A stretch of 64,000 nucleotides of DNA from Mantamonas sphyraenae (taxonomy: Eukaryota; CRuMs; Mantamonadidae): positions 647,096-711,095 of the forward strand of contig JAPMXV010000042.1 of NCBI GenBank assembly GCA_026936335.1, in the 5' to 3' direction. The translations under genes and the position numbers were made by a program. Below, piece after piece: positions 52,768 to 62,900 of this stretch; positions within the stretch are counted from its first letter, which is position 1; every line of letters starts with the position of its first letter. The notes under the pieces are model-generated. The model made no database searches. It had not been told where the DNA came from and saw only the letters and a program-made list of their open reading frames with translations.

Positions 52768-54816
52768 ATGAGCACTGAAGCGGACAAAGAAGGGTGTGTG
52801 GCGTGTATTGTGGCAAGCAAATTGGACGAGGGGGGGCGTGTGGGGACGGCGGAGGCGGTGGGCGGGATTGTGAAAGCGCTGCGGGGGCGGTTTGGGCGTG
52901 TGGTCGTAGAAGGGATGGCGGGATGTGGAGAGGAGGTGGAAGCGGAGGTGCATAGTGTGAAGGAGGAGTTGGTGATGGATGAGGCGGAGTGGTCGTGTGT
53001 GGCGTGTGTGGTGGTGTTGGGAGGGGAGGAGGGAGCGCTGGAAGAGGTTGTGAAGGGGGTGGAGGGAGGGTGGGGGCAAGTGGAGGCAGGAGTGCAGGTG
53101 CGTGTGGAAGGAGATCGTGTGGTGGTGTTGCGGGGGCTGGGAAGCAAGCTCGAGGTGGAGAAGGGGAGCACGGAAGAATTGACAGCGGCGCTTGGCCCGG
53201 CAGTTCTGCGAGGGCTGGCGGAAGGGCGAGGAGCACGGAGGGCAGCGTTTGTGTTTGACTTTGATGGTGTGGTGGCGGACACAATTGGGGCGTTGTACAC
53301 GGCGTTGGACGTGTTTGTGCGTGAGGGGACCGGGGAGAGGGAAGGCGCGAGCAAGGAGTTGTTTGACCGACTGAACGGGCCGACGGTGCCACAGATTGTG
53401 GAACTGCTGGTGGAAGAGTACGGAATGGAGGTTGGAGAAGGCGGGCTTGAGGCACTGGTGGAGCGGTACCGTGTGTTGGTGGCGAGAGAGGTGAGCAAGG
53501 CAAAGGCGATGGGCGGGATCAAGCGGGTGTGGAAAGGGCTTCGTGAGATGGGCTACGTGGTGGCAGTGTGCTCTGCGTCGTCGCACGAACACGTGGAGGA
53601 GGCACTGGAGCGGTATGGGATGCGGGAGCTGTGTTGTGTGGTGGTGAGCGGAGAGGACGTGGCGGTGGGCAAACCGGACCCAGCGTGCTACGTGGAGGCG
53701 AAAAGGCGTGTGAGAGAGTATGCAGAGGGGACTGGGAAGGCTCTGGGGTCGGATGCGGTGTTTTGGGTGGTGGAGGACAGCGAGCGCGGGTGCCAGGCGG
53801 CGATTGGGGCTGAGATGCGGACGGTGCACTTTAACAGCGGGGGCATTGCTCTTATGGAGGAGACGGAGCGTGGGATCTGGGGGCGTGTGGATCGGCTGGA
53901 GGAGATGTGTGCGATTGGGTGCGGATTTGCGTACGGAGTGGAGATCGTGGCGAGCGGTATGGAGGAGTTCAAGGTGAGCGTGTTGGAGAACCAGCTGGAG
54001 GTGAGTGACGAGGACGGGAGGGTGATTGAGGAGGTGTGGAAGGAGGCATGCGCAAAGAGGGGCCATCTGTTCAACGGAGGAATCCTGAGCTACCTGGATC
54101 ACAGTGTATCGGGACGGGTGGTGGAGATGAGATGTCACGTGGTGGAGTACAAGCAGTATCTGGCTCAGCTGGAGGGCCGTGTGAGTGGTTTGGCGATTGT
54201 GCCTGTGGGCGTGTCGGGTCTGCTGGTGGACGGGAGCGGATGCAGCGTGGCGGGAGAACGGTTTGCGGTGAGCGAGTACGAACACTTTATGGAGCTGATG
54301 CCTTCGGGAGGGCTGTCTGCAGACTCTGGCGGAGACTACAAGGAGCAGCTGTTGGAGGAGCTTGTGGAAGAGACGACGCTGGAGCGGTCGGAAGTGGCTG
54401 GGATCCGACCTCTGGCGTTGTACTTTGACGTTGCGGACCAGGTGTACGATGTGGCGTGTGTGCTAGAACTGGAAGGCGGTGTGGCGTTGGAGGAGCGAGT
54501 GGGAAGCGGGTTGGTGCGAGGAGATGAGTATCGGGGCGTGAGGGTTGTGCGTGGAGGGGTGGAGGGGATACGGGGAGAAGGGTGGGTACCGACGTCACTG
54601 TGTATGATGTGGGGATGGGGAGAGGAGGGGAGGAGGAGGGGGGTTGATTGGGCAGGGGCGGGGGAGGTTGCGCAGGGGCGGGGGAGGTTGCGCAGGGGCG
54701 TGCAGAGGGATCCTTGGAGAGAGCGAGCGAGCGAACGAGAGAGAAAGAATGGACGACGACGCACAGATTGTGGAGGAATTCCAGTTCCTGAAGGAAAAGT
54801 CATTTCAGCTGTTTGA
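52768..54816 (+). CDS. HAD-like phosphatase fused to a Nudix-like domain
   Basis: Single frame from ATG 52768 (MSTEADKEG), 682 residues. The first ~150 residues are Gly/Val/Glu-rich and unassigned. A HAD hydrolase follows: FVFDFDGVVAD (~160) with the nucleophile Asp pair, a helical cap, CSASSHEHVEEAL, GKPDPACYVEA and VVEDSERGCQAAIGAEM (~334), as in the beta-phosphoglucomutase/phosphatase group. The last part has MPSGGLSADSGGDYKEQL and LEELVEETTLERSEV (~510-545), which follows the Nudix box layout but lacks its Arg and second Gly, so activity is doubtful. The final ~60 residues are low-complexity and run 68 nt past the start codon of the next gene, so the true end may be an unseen intron or earlier. 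It might be a nucleotide-sugar or phospho-metabolite repair enzyme; that is a guess. Confidence 0.7.
   Translation: MSTEADKEGCVACIVASKLDEGGRVGTAEAVGGIVKALRGRFGRVVVEGMAGCGEEVEAEVHSVKEELVMDEAEWSCVACVVVLGGEEGALEEVVKGVEGGWGQVEAGVQVRVEGDRVVVLRGLGSKLEVEKGSTEELTAALGPAVLRGLAEGRGARRAAFVFDFDGVVADTIGALYTALDVFVREGTGEREGASKELFDRLNGPTVPQIVELLVEEYGMEVGEGGLEALVERYRVLVAREVSKAKAMGGIKRVWKGLREMGYVVAVCSASSHEHVEEALERYGMRELCCVVVSGEDVAVGKPDPACYVEAKRRVREYAEGTGKALGSDAVFWVVEDSERGCQAAIGAEMRTVHFNSGGIALMEETERGIWGRVDRLEEMCAIGCGFAYGVEIVASGMEEFKVSVLENQLEVSDEDGRVIEEVWKEACAKRGHLFNGGILSYLDHSVSGRVVEMRCHVVEYKQYLAQLEGRVSGLAIVPVGVSGLLVDGSGCSVAGERFAVSEYEHFMELMPSGGLSADSGGDYKEQLLEELVEETTLERSEVAGIRPLALYFDVADQVYDVACVLELEGGVALEERVGSGLVRGDEYRGVRVVRGGVEGIRGEGWVPTSLCMMWGWGEEGRRRGVDWAGAGEVAQGRGRLRRGVQRDPWRERASERERKNGRRRTDCGGIPVPEGKVISAV
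54652..54701 (+). repeat. Short G-rich tandem repeat
   Basis: About two and a half copies of a 19-nt unit (GCAGGGGCGGGGGAGGTTG) at the 3' end of the HAD-Nudix frame, just before the SCAI start codon. Confidence 0.75.
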
Positions 54817-56597
54817 TGGGCTGCGGGATTTGCCAGAATACGGGCAGCATTTTTGGCGGCCGTACTTTCAAAAGACGTTTGAGGTGTATACGAAGCTGTG
54901 GCGGTTCCAGCAGGACCATCGGCAGGTATTGGAGAACACTCAGCGGTATGGGATGAAGAGGTGGGAGATAGGAGAGATCGCGTCAAAGATTGGGCAGCTT
55001 TACTACCATTTCTAGTGAGTTTTGGAGGTGGGATGGTGGGTGGGAAGCGTGGGAAGAGGGCGTGGTGAGGGCGGGGAAAGGGCGGAGAGAGCGGAAGGGA
55101 AAGGGAAGGGGAGAGGAGAGGGGGCCGGGAAATGGGAGGGGAAACGGGAGCGTGGAGCGTGGACTGACAAGGTGTGGGTGGACGGCGGACAGCCTGCGCA
55201 CGAGCGAGACGAACTACTTGTACGAGGCGTTTGTGTTTTACAAGGCTATCCACGAGCGGGGCTACTTCAAGTCGCTGGAAGAAGCGAGCGGAGTGGCGCC
55301 TGTGGTGAAGCAGTTGCGGTTCTACGCACGATATGTGGTGGTGAGCCTGCTGCTGAACAAGCGGCGTGTGGCAGAGGAGCTGCTGGAGATTCTGTCTGGG
55401 CTGGTGGAGGAGTACACGCAGACGTACAGCGAGAGCGTGGGGGAGTGGCGGTTTGTGGTGCGGGAGCTGCAGGTGTTTCTTGCGGCGGAGCAGCCTGTGG
55501 CGGTGACGACGAGTGCAGACGGGGTGTTTGGGAGCGAAGCTCGTCGACGCACGTCGCGTGTGCGGAGCGAGGTGGAGAATGGGGTGGTGTTGAAGCAGGC
55601 GGTGCTTGTGACGAATCGAGCGGAGCAGACAAAGTTTAGCCAGCTGACAATCGACTTGTTTCGATTCCTGCAGCTTCTGGAGGTGCAGCCGTCGGCTTCA
55701 GTGGGGGAAACAAAGGTGGAGGTGGTTGAGGAGGAACTGGAGGACGAAGCGAGCGGAGTGAGCGGAGGGGAAGAGGCGGAGGAGGATGACGACGGGGGCG
55801 AGGGTAGCAGCGGTGGTGGAGGAGAAGGAGAGAAAGGGGCACAAGGACAGCAGCGAGAGGTGCCGGTGAAGCATATGCTGTACCGGCCGAGTGCGACGAG
55901 CGTGCTGGAGCACTTGGGCAACGCGCAAGAGGAACTGGAGGAGGGAGAAGCTCTGCTGGTGTACCTGTGTGTGGCAGGAGGGAAAGAATCAAGTGAGGGA
56001 GAAGAGGTGGTGAGTTTGGGGGAGGAGGGAGGGGTGCAGGGCCTGACGTGGGGGGATGTGTGCACGTTTACGCGAAAGGCAACGCTGTTGGTTGTGGAGA
56101 GCGAGGAGGCCGGAGCGTTTGTGGGCAAGGGAGGTGCGCGGTTTACAGGAGTGCCGTTTGTGTGCGTGTGCAGCCCCGGGGGACCTGGGTGGAAGTGTGG
56201 AGAGAGCGGGAGTGTGTTTACGTTGTTTCTTCAGTCGCCACTGCTGGGACTGTGTGCACTGTGCGGTGTGGAGGAAATGTCGGGCAAGGTGATGCGAGAG
56301 TGCGAGGGGATGCTGGAGGAAGCGAGCCGGGAGGTGGAGGAGGCGCTGGTGAGCCTGTGTGGAACGGGGGGGCTGGAGGAGAGTGTTGAGCCGTTTATGG
56401 CGGATGGATACGCGAGCAGGCTACTGGCACGGTTTGTGATGGTGCAAGTGGTGTGCGGGATGCAAGGAGTTGCAGCGGGAGTGTGTGTGCCGGACATGGG
56501 GGGTGTGGTGGAGCAGGAACGGGAGAGAGTGGAGGAGGTGGTGGGCAAGGCGATGGGGCTGCTTGGAGGGCGGTGGGTTGTGGGAGAGGAGTCGTGA
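54749..56597 (+). CDS. SCAI: SCAI homologue (suppressor of cancer cell invasion family)
   Basis: Exons 54749-55014 and 55193-56597 (phase 2; GTGAGT...CGGACAG), 556 residues. SCAI family proteins are nuclear co-regulators that bind the MRTF/SRF system and 53BP1 in animals; the role in protists is unknown. The match is clear: IASKIGQLYYHFY across the junction, LRTSETNYLYEAFVFYKAI, VKQLRFYARYVVVSLLLNK, TKFSQLTIDLFRFLQLLE, KHMLYRPSATSVLEHL, FTRKATLLVVES, and GSVFTLFLQSPLLGLCALCGV near the end. An acidic, Gly-rich insert (~330-370) is specific to this protein. The first ATG lies inside the 3' part of the HAD-Nudix frame in another phase, 14-nt purine-rich leader included. It is convergent with MBF1 (39 bp). 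Confidence 0.93.
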
Positions 56598-56636
56598 AGG
56601 TTCAGTGGATGAAGGTTCAGTGGATGGGTGTGCTGT

Positions 56637-57350
56637 TTACTTCTTGCCCTTCTTCTTCTTGCTGGGGCGGACGCGTGTGCCGAGAGCCTTTTCGATTTTG
56701 TTGATGACGTTTGCGTTGGGGATGGCCTTGCCGGACTCGTAGTCGTTGATGACGCTCTGCTTCTCGTTGATGGCTGTGGCGAGCTGTTTCTGGGTCATCT
56801 TTTTGTTCATGCGGGCCTGCTGGATGTTCTTGGAAAGGTTGTGGTCGACGCGCTCGACATGGAGATCGAGGTTCTCCTCGGCCTCGTAGTCGATGAAATC
56901 GGAGGCGACGGAAGAGGAGTTGCTGGTGGTGCTGTAGGAGGAGGTGGAGGTGCTCGACTTTGTGGAGGAGGTGGTGGAAGAGGTGGAGGCTGGGTCGGGT
57001 TGGCGGAGGCGGAAAGTGTTTCGGAGGGCGGTTTCGCGGAAGTTTGTTTGTGGGAATTGCAGGCGTGTGAGCGAAGAGGGTGGGACGGGTGAGGGCAACG
57101 GGAGGAATGGAGGGTAGGGGGAAGGGTGGAGAGGGTGGTTGGGGGGAAGGAAGGGCAAGGAAGGGCAAGGGGACGTACAGCCGCCGGTGAGGTCAAGGGT
57201 CTTCTTCTTGCCGCCGCCGGTGTTCTTGCGGATCACGACAGGTTTCCAGTCTTGGTATTCGTTGGAGGACTGGAGCAGGCGGGTGGGATGTTGGATGTTA
57301 GAGAGGCGGGGTTGGAAGGGAGGGTGGGGAGTGGGGCAGAGTGGTACCAT
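56637..57350 (-). CDS. MBF1: Multiprotein bridging factor 1
   Basis: Exons 57350-57348 (ATG only), 57269-57179 and 56989-56637, 148 residues, the same length as human EDF1. It is a conserved HTH co-activator that also binds stalled, collided ribosomes and prevents frameshifting. Seen: SSNEYQDWKPVVIRKN, a Ser/Thr-rich linker, LDLHVERVDHNLSKNIQQAR, and the HTH domain MTQKQLATAINEKQSVINDYESGKAIPN with the IEKALGTRVR end and a basic tail (KKKKGKK). The one-codon first exon, with donor GTACCA directly after ATG, parallels the eL37 genes. The linker exon starts at CCCAG 56990, which restores phase 1. It is divergent from a small membrane protein candidate (79 bp). Confidence 0.93.
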   Translation of the reverse strand: MVPLCPTPHPPFQPRLSNIQHPTRLLQSSNEYQDWKPVVIRKNTGGGKKKTLDLTGGCTSPCPSLPFLPPNHPLHPSPYPPFLPLPSPVPPSSLTRLQFPQTNFRETALRNTFRLRQPDPASTSSTTSSTKSSTSTSSYSTTSNSSSVASDFIDYEAEENLDLHVERVDHNLSKNIQQARMNKKMTQKQLATAINEKQSVINDYESGKAIPNANVINKIEKALGTRVRPSKKKKGKK

Positions 57351-57429
57351 TGTGGAGAGGATGTGGTGTGTTTTGCTGGGAGGGCCGGTGCGGCGGTGGG
57401 AGCAATTTCATTGTTGCATTGACACAGGG

Positions 57430-57729
57430 ATGGGTTGTGGAACGCGGGCAGGGTGTGGGTGTGGGAAAGCGTGGTGGGAGCAGGTGTTGGATGTGTGGAA
57501 GTCGCTGTGGTGGGTGTATTTGGGCGTGTTCCTGCTGACCTTGTTTGGCCTGGAGGCTCTGGATTGGGTGAAGCGGTGGTGGAGGGGCCGTGGACAAGGG
57601 GGAAAGGAGAGCGAGGTGAAGGGCGACGGGGAGCAGGAGGGAAAGGAGACGGGCAAGGAGACGGGCAAGGAGACGGGCAAGGGGGAAGGGGAGGTGGGAG
57701 CAGAGGGAGAAAGCAAGAAAACAAGGTGA
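57430..57729 (+). CDS. Putative small single-pass membrane protein
   Basis: Open frame of 99 residues: MGCGTRAGCGCGKAWWEQV, one hydrophobic segment (about residues 26-46: SLWWVYLGVFLLTLFGL), then a charged tail with (GKET)n repeats encoded by a 12-nt tandem repeat. The N-terminal MGC start could be acylated. I recognise no family, and codon bias in this G-rich region makes chance frames likely. It ends 27 bp before the convergent CMC2 stop, in line with the tight tail-to-tail pattern here, which is the main support besides the hydrophobic helix. Confidence 0.4.
   Translation: MGCGTRAGCGCGKAWWEQVLDVWKSLWWVYLGVFLLTLFGLEALDWVKRWWRGRGQGGKESEVKGDGEQEGKETGKETGKETGKGEGEVGAEGESKKTR
57642..57681 (+). 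repeat. 12-nt tandem repeat
   Basis: About three copies of AAGGAGACGGGC, encoding KETG units in the putative membrane protein tail. Confidence 0.8.
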
Positions 57730-57756
57730 AAATGGAGAGGCTGAGTTGGATGGAGT

Positions 57757-58276
57757 TTATGTAGATGATGATGTGGAGGAGGTCGTGGCGGATGAGAGAG
57801 TGTCTGCGTCTTGGAGCTGGCGTGCGCGGCGTTCGGCGCGGCGTTTGTAGTCTGATTTCCGGAGGTTCTGGCTTTGGACAACCTCAAACTGAAGGCGTGT
57901 GTGCGTGGGCATTGGGTGGAAGTGGAGGGCGTGAGTGGTGGGTGGTGGGGGAGGGGGATGGGGGAAAGGGAGTGGGGCGCGGGTGAACGGAAGGATCTGG
58001 ACGCAGGCGTGTCGGGAGAGCGGACGGGAGAAGCAGGGGAGAGGGGAGAGGGGAGAGGGAATCACGGGCTGGACGCAAGTTGGCGGAGGTTGAATGGGGT
58101 GCGGGGACAAGGAGGATGTGGCATACCTCTGCCTGGAGGCACTCGTCGAGCTGCTCGCGGACCTTGTTGCAGCTGCCAAAGAACTTGCCGATGGTGTGCT
58201 CCTGGTGACACTGCTTGAGAGCGCGTATGGCTTCCTTGCACTGCTTGTGCTTGTGCAGAGCAAGGGGAGGGTGCAT
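57757..58276 (-). CDS. CMC2: COX assembly mitochondrial protein 2 (twin CX9C)
   Basis: Exons 58276-58127 and 57888-57757 (phase 0; GTATGC...CTTCAG), 93 residues. It is a small intermembrane-space protein needed for cytochrome c oxidase biogenesis, imported through Mia40. The start MHPPLALHKHKQC and the two CX9C helices (CKEAIRALKQC and CNKVREQLDEC, separated by FFGS) match CMC2 closely. The C-terminal exon gives FEVVQSQNLRKSDYKRRAERR and a Ser/Thr tail slightly longer than in relatives. The intron is 238 nt. It is divergent from the cyclic-nucleotide-binding protein (78 bp between starts). Confidence 0.93.
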
Positions 58277-58354
58277 GTTGGAAAAGTCTCGGGGGGGAGG
58301 TGAACGGAGACGAGGAGAGGCGCGCTGGAGGAGCAAGCGCAAGGATTGGTGCGA

Positions 58355-59885
58355 ATGAGCACTTTGTCAGACTCTTCGGACGAGGAGGCACGGGAGACAA
58401 GGGACGAGTTGCGAAGGCAAACGTATGGACGTGTGTCGAACAGCGTGAGCAACAGCCGGCGAAGGAGCGGCCTGGTGCGCGACTGGGATGTTGAAGGCGC
58501 TGATGAGGAGGAGCAGGAGGAGCGCAGTGAGGGAGAAGGGGGTGAACGTACAATGGAACTGCCGGAAGGCCTGGTGGTTGTGGAGGGCACGGACGCAGGC
58601 GCTAGTGGGAAGCGTGGGCGAGGTCAAAAGCCCAACGTAAACGTTTTCCATCAGGTGAGTTTTGTGGGAGTGGCAAGAGGGGGAGAAGGCGCGGCACTGA
58701 CAAACACACGGGGAACACGTTTAGGTGACGCTGCGTGTGGAGAGCGAGGAGAAGCCGAGGTTCAGATTCGACCGGCTTCAGCCGCAAGAGGCGGCGCTGC
58801 GGAAGGCGCCGGGCCTGCGGACCGACGCAGACATCCGGCAGCTGTTCTATCTGACGAGAACACTGGAGGAGTTTAAGAACATGAGCAGCGACGACGTGCG
58901 GCGTGGGGTGTGCCGTGTGATGGAGTACGAGTCGTACGAGCGAAACCAGGTTGTGTTTGAGCAAGGCGACGAGGCAAACGCGTTTTACATCGTGCTCAAG
59001 GGGAGCGTGGCTGTGAACCAGCGAGACTTTGGCACGCTGACGTCAATGACGGTGGCTACGAAGGAGGAAGGCCAAGGATTCGGCGAGACGGCGCTGTTGT
59101 CGGACACAACCAACAAGCGGAACGCGTCGATCATCTCGTTGCAAAAGACCGAGCTGCTGCGTGTGCCGCAGCAGGCGTACGACAAAATCCTGGTGCAGGA
59201 CCACAAGGAGAAGCTGCGCATCAAGCTGGAGTACGTGGCAAAGACGCCTGTGTTTGCAGGGCTGAGTGAGGAGACGATGCGGGAGGTGGCAAACGCGCTG
59301 AGCTCGCGCACGTACAGGGGCAACCAGGTGGTTGTGAAACAGGGCGACCGTGCGGAAGGGATGTATTTCCTGCGGCGGGGCCAGTGCAGAGTGCTGAAAA
59401 AGGTGGAGTTGCCCAAGGAGCGGCCGAAACCAAAGGGCATGACGCAGGTGGCGCTGGAGACGATGGACAAGCGCTCGCTGGCGCGGCAACAGGCGTATCG
59501 CGACAAAATCGACTCGATGAACACAACAGAGGCGCTGGTGGGGACATACAAGAACGGAAGGCGGTGCAAGCGGCGCAAGCGGATCGTGCTGGACATTGGG
59601 CGACTGCGGCAAGGAGACCATTTTGGGGAGCTGGCACTTCTGCAGAGCCACTCGACGGCACGCAGGCAGACGAGTGTGGTGGCCATCAACACGGTCAAGG
59701 TGTTCTTTTTGCCGTTGGTTTCGTACCAGCGGCTGAACGAGCAGAAGGTGATGCAGGAGAACATCTTGAGGTTTAGCAGGTGGAACTATCCAGGCGATCA
59801 GGAGTTGTTGGCGGCGTTTTTCGAGCGCAGGGACTGGGAGGCGTACAAAAATGAGATTGTGGGGGCGGGTGTTAAGGGAGGGTGA
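58355..59885 (+). CDS. Protein with two cyclic-nucleotide-binding domains
   Basis: Exons 58355-58654 and 58725-59885 (phase 0; GTGAGT...GTTTAG), 486 residues. The first ~100 residues are acidic and disordered. CNB domain 1 has VVFEQGDEANAFYIVLKGSV and the phosphate-binding cassette FGETALLSDTTNKRNAS. CNB domain 2 has VVVKQGDRAEGMYFLRRGQC, a ~60-residue basic insert, and FGELALLQSHSTARRQTS. Both cassettes keep FGE and an Arg, so cAMP or cGMP binding is possible. There is no PKA-R docking/dimerisation domain, inhibitor site or kinase, so it is nearer the CNBD2-like stand-alone proteins than a PKA regulatory subunit. The intron is only 70 nt. It is convergent with the subtelomeric repeat gene (55 bp). 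Confidence 0.88.
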
Positions 59886-59940
59886 TTGGGAGGGTGGGAG
59901 GGGAGGGTGAGTTGGAGGATGTGGGAATGAAAAGGGTGGT

Positions 59941-62900
59941 TCATTCGAGGCGTTGGCGTTTGGAGGAGGAGGAGGAGGAGGAGGAGGAGGAAGGGTCTTT
60001 GCGCTTGGGCAGGGTGAAGGAAGGGATGGGATAGGCGTTGACGAGTGCGATGGTGGTAGGGCGGGTGGCGATGTGGGGTGTGATGCGGTCGATGAGGGTG
60101 TGGAGGAGGGTGTGCAGTGTGGCGTCGTTGGGTTTGGGGTTGTCGAGCCAGGCGATCTTGAGGGAGAGGGAGGTGACACCGCGGGTGAGGGTGTGGCTGA
60201 TGGCAGTTTTGACATGCCTGTAGGTGAGATGTGGCCTGAGAAGGCGGACAAAGAAGACCAGGTCGACAGGTGGCACGCCAACGTTGCCCAGCGCAAGGAT
60301 GATGTGTCGCAGCAGGGACAGCACGCTGCCGTTGTTGATCAGCTCACGCAGTGCCTGGTGCTCGTGTGCGTGCTGATGGCGAGGGTGCTTGGCTGTGCGT
60401 GCCTTCATGTGTGCCATCAGCGTCTGGAACTCCCGCGCCGTGCAGCTGCAACGCTCGTCGGTCGCGTCACCCCGGGTCTTTCTCCAGCCGCTGCGCACAG
60501 ACTCCGGATGCCACTTGTCCACCTTGGTGGTGAGGTGGTGGTCGTAGTCGCATTGTGTCCAGTGTGGGTCGCTGTCGTTGTCAGCAGGGCGTCGTGCTTT
60601 CTGCAGCCACAGCTGGGTCTGCTCGTGCTGCTTCCAAGTGGTGGGATGGGGCCTGTTGCCAAGGGTGTCCATCTCTGTCATGAGCAGGTGAAGTACGGCG
60701 TAGTTGGGGTCGCCGTGGTCGTGTGGCTCCTTCAGCCAGCACACCTTCAACCCAGCCTTGGTCACACCGACGGCCAGACCAGCGTGGTCAATGATATGGC
60801 TGCACGCATGTTGACCCGTTTCATGGCCAAGAAGGGCGAGACAGAAGGCCATGTCGCCCTGGGAGAGGGGAAAGTTGCCCAGAGCGAGCTGAATCTGTCG
60901 AATCAGCGTGCGCAGGTTGCCATGGCAGACCACAACACGCGCCTGCAGGTTCATCAGGTCTGGGATGTTGTCGATGGGATGCTCGTTGGCCAGAGTGTGC
61001 ATGTGGTTCCGCAGTGCCGTGTGCTCCTTCTTGTTGCTGTGCATGCGCTCGTTCTTGCGCCAGTTTGTCCAGCCACTGCGCACAACGCCATCCGGCAGCC
61101 CATCCTTCACGGCCAACTTCTCCTCCTCTGTGGGCTCGGGAAGAACAAGCTCGGTGATGCAGAGGGAGTTGACGGCGTCGGTGGTGGTGGGACGGGTGGT
61201 GATGTGGGGTGTGATGCGGTCGATGAGAGTGTGGAGGAGGGTGTGCAATGTGGCGTCGCTGGGTTTGGGGTTGTCGAGCCAGGCGATCTTGAGGGAGAGG
61301 GAGGTGACGCCACGGGCGAGGGTGTTGGCGATGGCAGGGGAGAACTGCTGGTAGGTGGCTTGTGGCCTGAGGAGGCGGACAAAGAAGGCCAGGTCGACAG
61401 GCGGCACGCCAACATTGCCCAGCGCCAGGATGATGTGTCGCAGCAGGGATTTCAGGCTGCCGTTGTTGATCAGTTCACGCAGTGCATGGTGCTCGTGTGC
61501 ATGCTGATGGCGAGGGTGCTTGGCTGCGCGTGCCTTCATGTGTGCCAGCAGCGTCTGGAACTCCCGCGCCGTGCAGCTGCCACGCTCGTCGCTGGGAGAG
61601 GCACTGCTCCAGCCTCTGAGCACAGACTCTGGATGCCACTTCTCCACCTTGGTGGTGGTGAGATGGTGGTCGTAGTCACATTGTGTCCAGTGTGGGTCGC
61701 TGTCGTTGTCAGCAGGGCGTCGCTCTTCCTGCAGCCGCAGCCGAGTCTGCGCGTGCTCCTTCCAGGTGGTGGGATGAGGCCTGTTGCCGAGAGTGGCCAT
61801 CTCTGCCATGAGCAGGTGGAGGAGGGCGTAGTTGGGGTCGCCGTGGTCGTGTGGCTCCTCCAGCCAACACACCTTCAAACAAGCCTTTGTCACACCGATG
61901 GCCAGACCAGCGTCGCGGATGGCATGGATGCACATCTGTTGATCAACTTCACGGCCGAGAAGGGTGATGCAGAAGGCCATGTCGCCCTGGGAAAGGGGAA
62001 TGTTGCCCAGAGCGAGCTGAATCTGTCGGATCAGCGTGCTCAGGGTGCCATGGCAGACAACAACGCGCGCCTGCAGGGTCATGAGGTCGGGGATGTCGTC
62101 GACGGGATGCTCGTTGGCCAGAGTGTGCATGTGGTTCAGCAGTACCGTGTGTTCCTTCTTGTTGCGGTGGCTGCGCTCGTCACTGTGTCCCTTTGTCCAT
62201 CCTTTGCGCACAACACCGTCTGGCAACTTGTTGGTCTTGTTCACGCCTGCTTTCTTCCGTGCGCCGGTGTCTCCGTTCTTTGCGCTCCTTGCCCGTGTGC
62301 TCGACGTTCCTGTCTCTGTGCCGCTGCCAGCCGTGACAGGGCGCCTGCGCTGTCCGCTGCCTTTCATCGAGTGAGGCCCAGTACGTCGGCTGGTCTGGCC
62401 TCTGCGACGTTGTGTGGGGCCTCTACTTGTGTGTCTCGGCTGCCATTCGTGCGTGTCCTCCTGTTCCATGTCGTCTGCGTCGTCGTCGCTGTCATCTTGC
62501 GGCATGTACTCCTCATCCATGGTGTCACTGGTCTCTACAAAGCCGAGTGATCCCTGAATTTGCAACTCGTCATCCAGGTGCTGCTGGGTTGCGTCGTTTG
62601 CCTCGCCGTCTTCTTCGTACGCCTCCATCCATGAGCTGGTCATCCACTCTGGGTTGCTTGAGGTTGACCGTGGTTCACGGTGGCCAAAGTTCAGGAACAT
62701 CAGGTCCTCCACATCGCCGGTGTCATGTGTGTGTGTGTCCTGGTCTGCGTCGTCGTCGTCGCTGTCTCCAGTCTGCCGTGTGGCCTGGTGGGAGGAGGAC
62801 GACGATGTGGTGGTAGATGTGGTCCGTGTGATGCCGACAAAGGCAGGGCTGACGCGTTTGGGGACGCGGTTGTGGTTTGTGGTGGGTTGAGCAGGCGGAG

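Noticed and set aside
60050-62226. Repeat array as CRISPR or mobile element
   Set aside because: Units are 1.12 kb and coding, with no terminal repeats, transposase or short spaced repeats; the genome is eukaryotic.
59953-62550. 865-residue open frame on the + strand
   Set aside because: Antisense shadow of the subtelomeric repeat gene; the minus frame has splice sites, a proper start and repeating modules with conserved residues.
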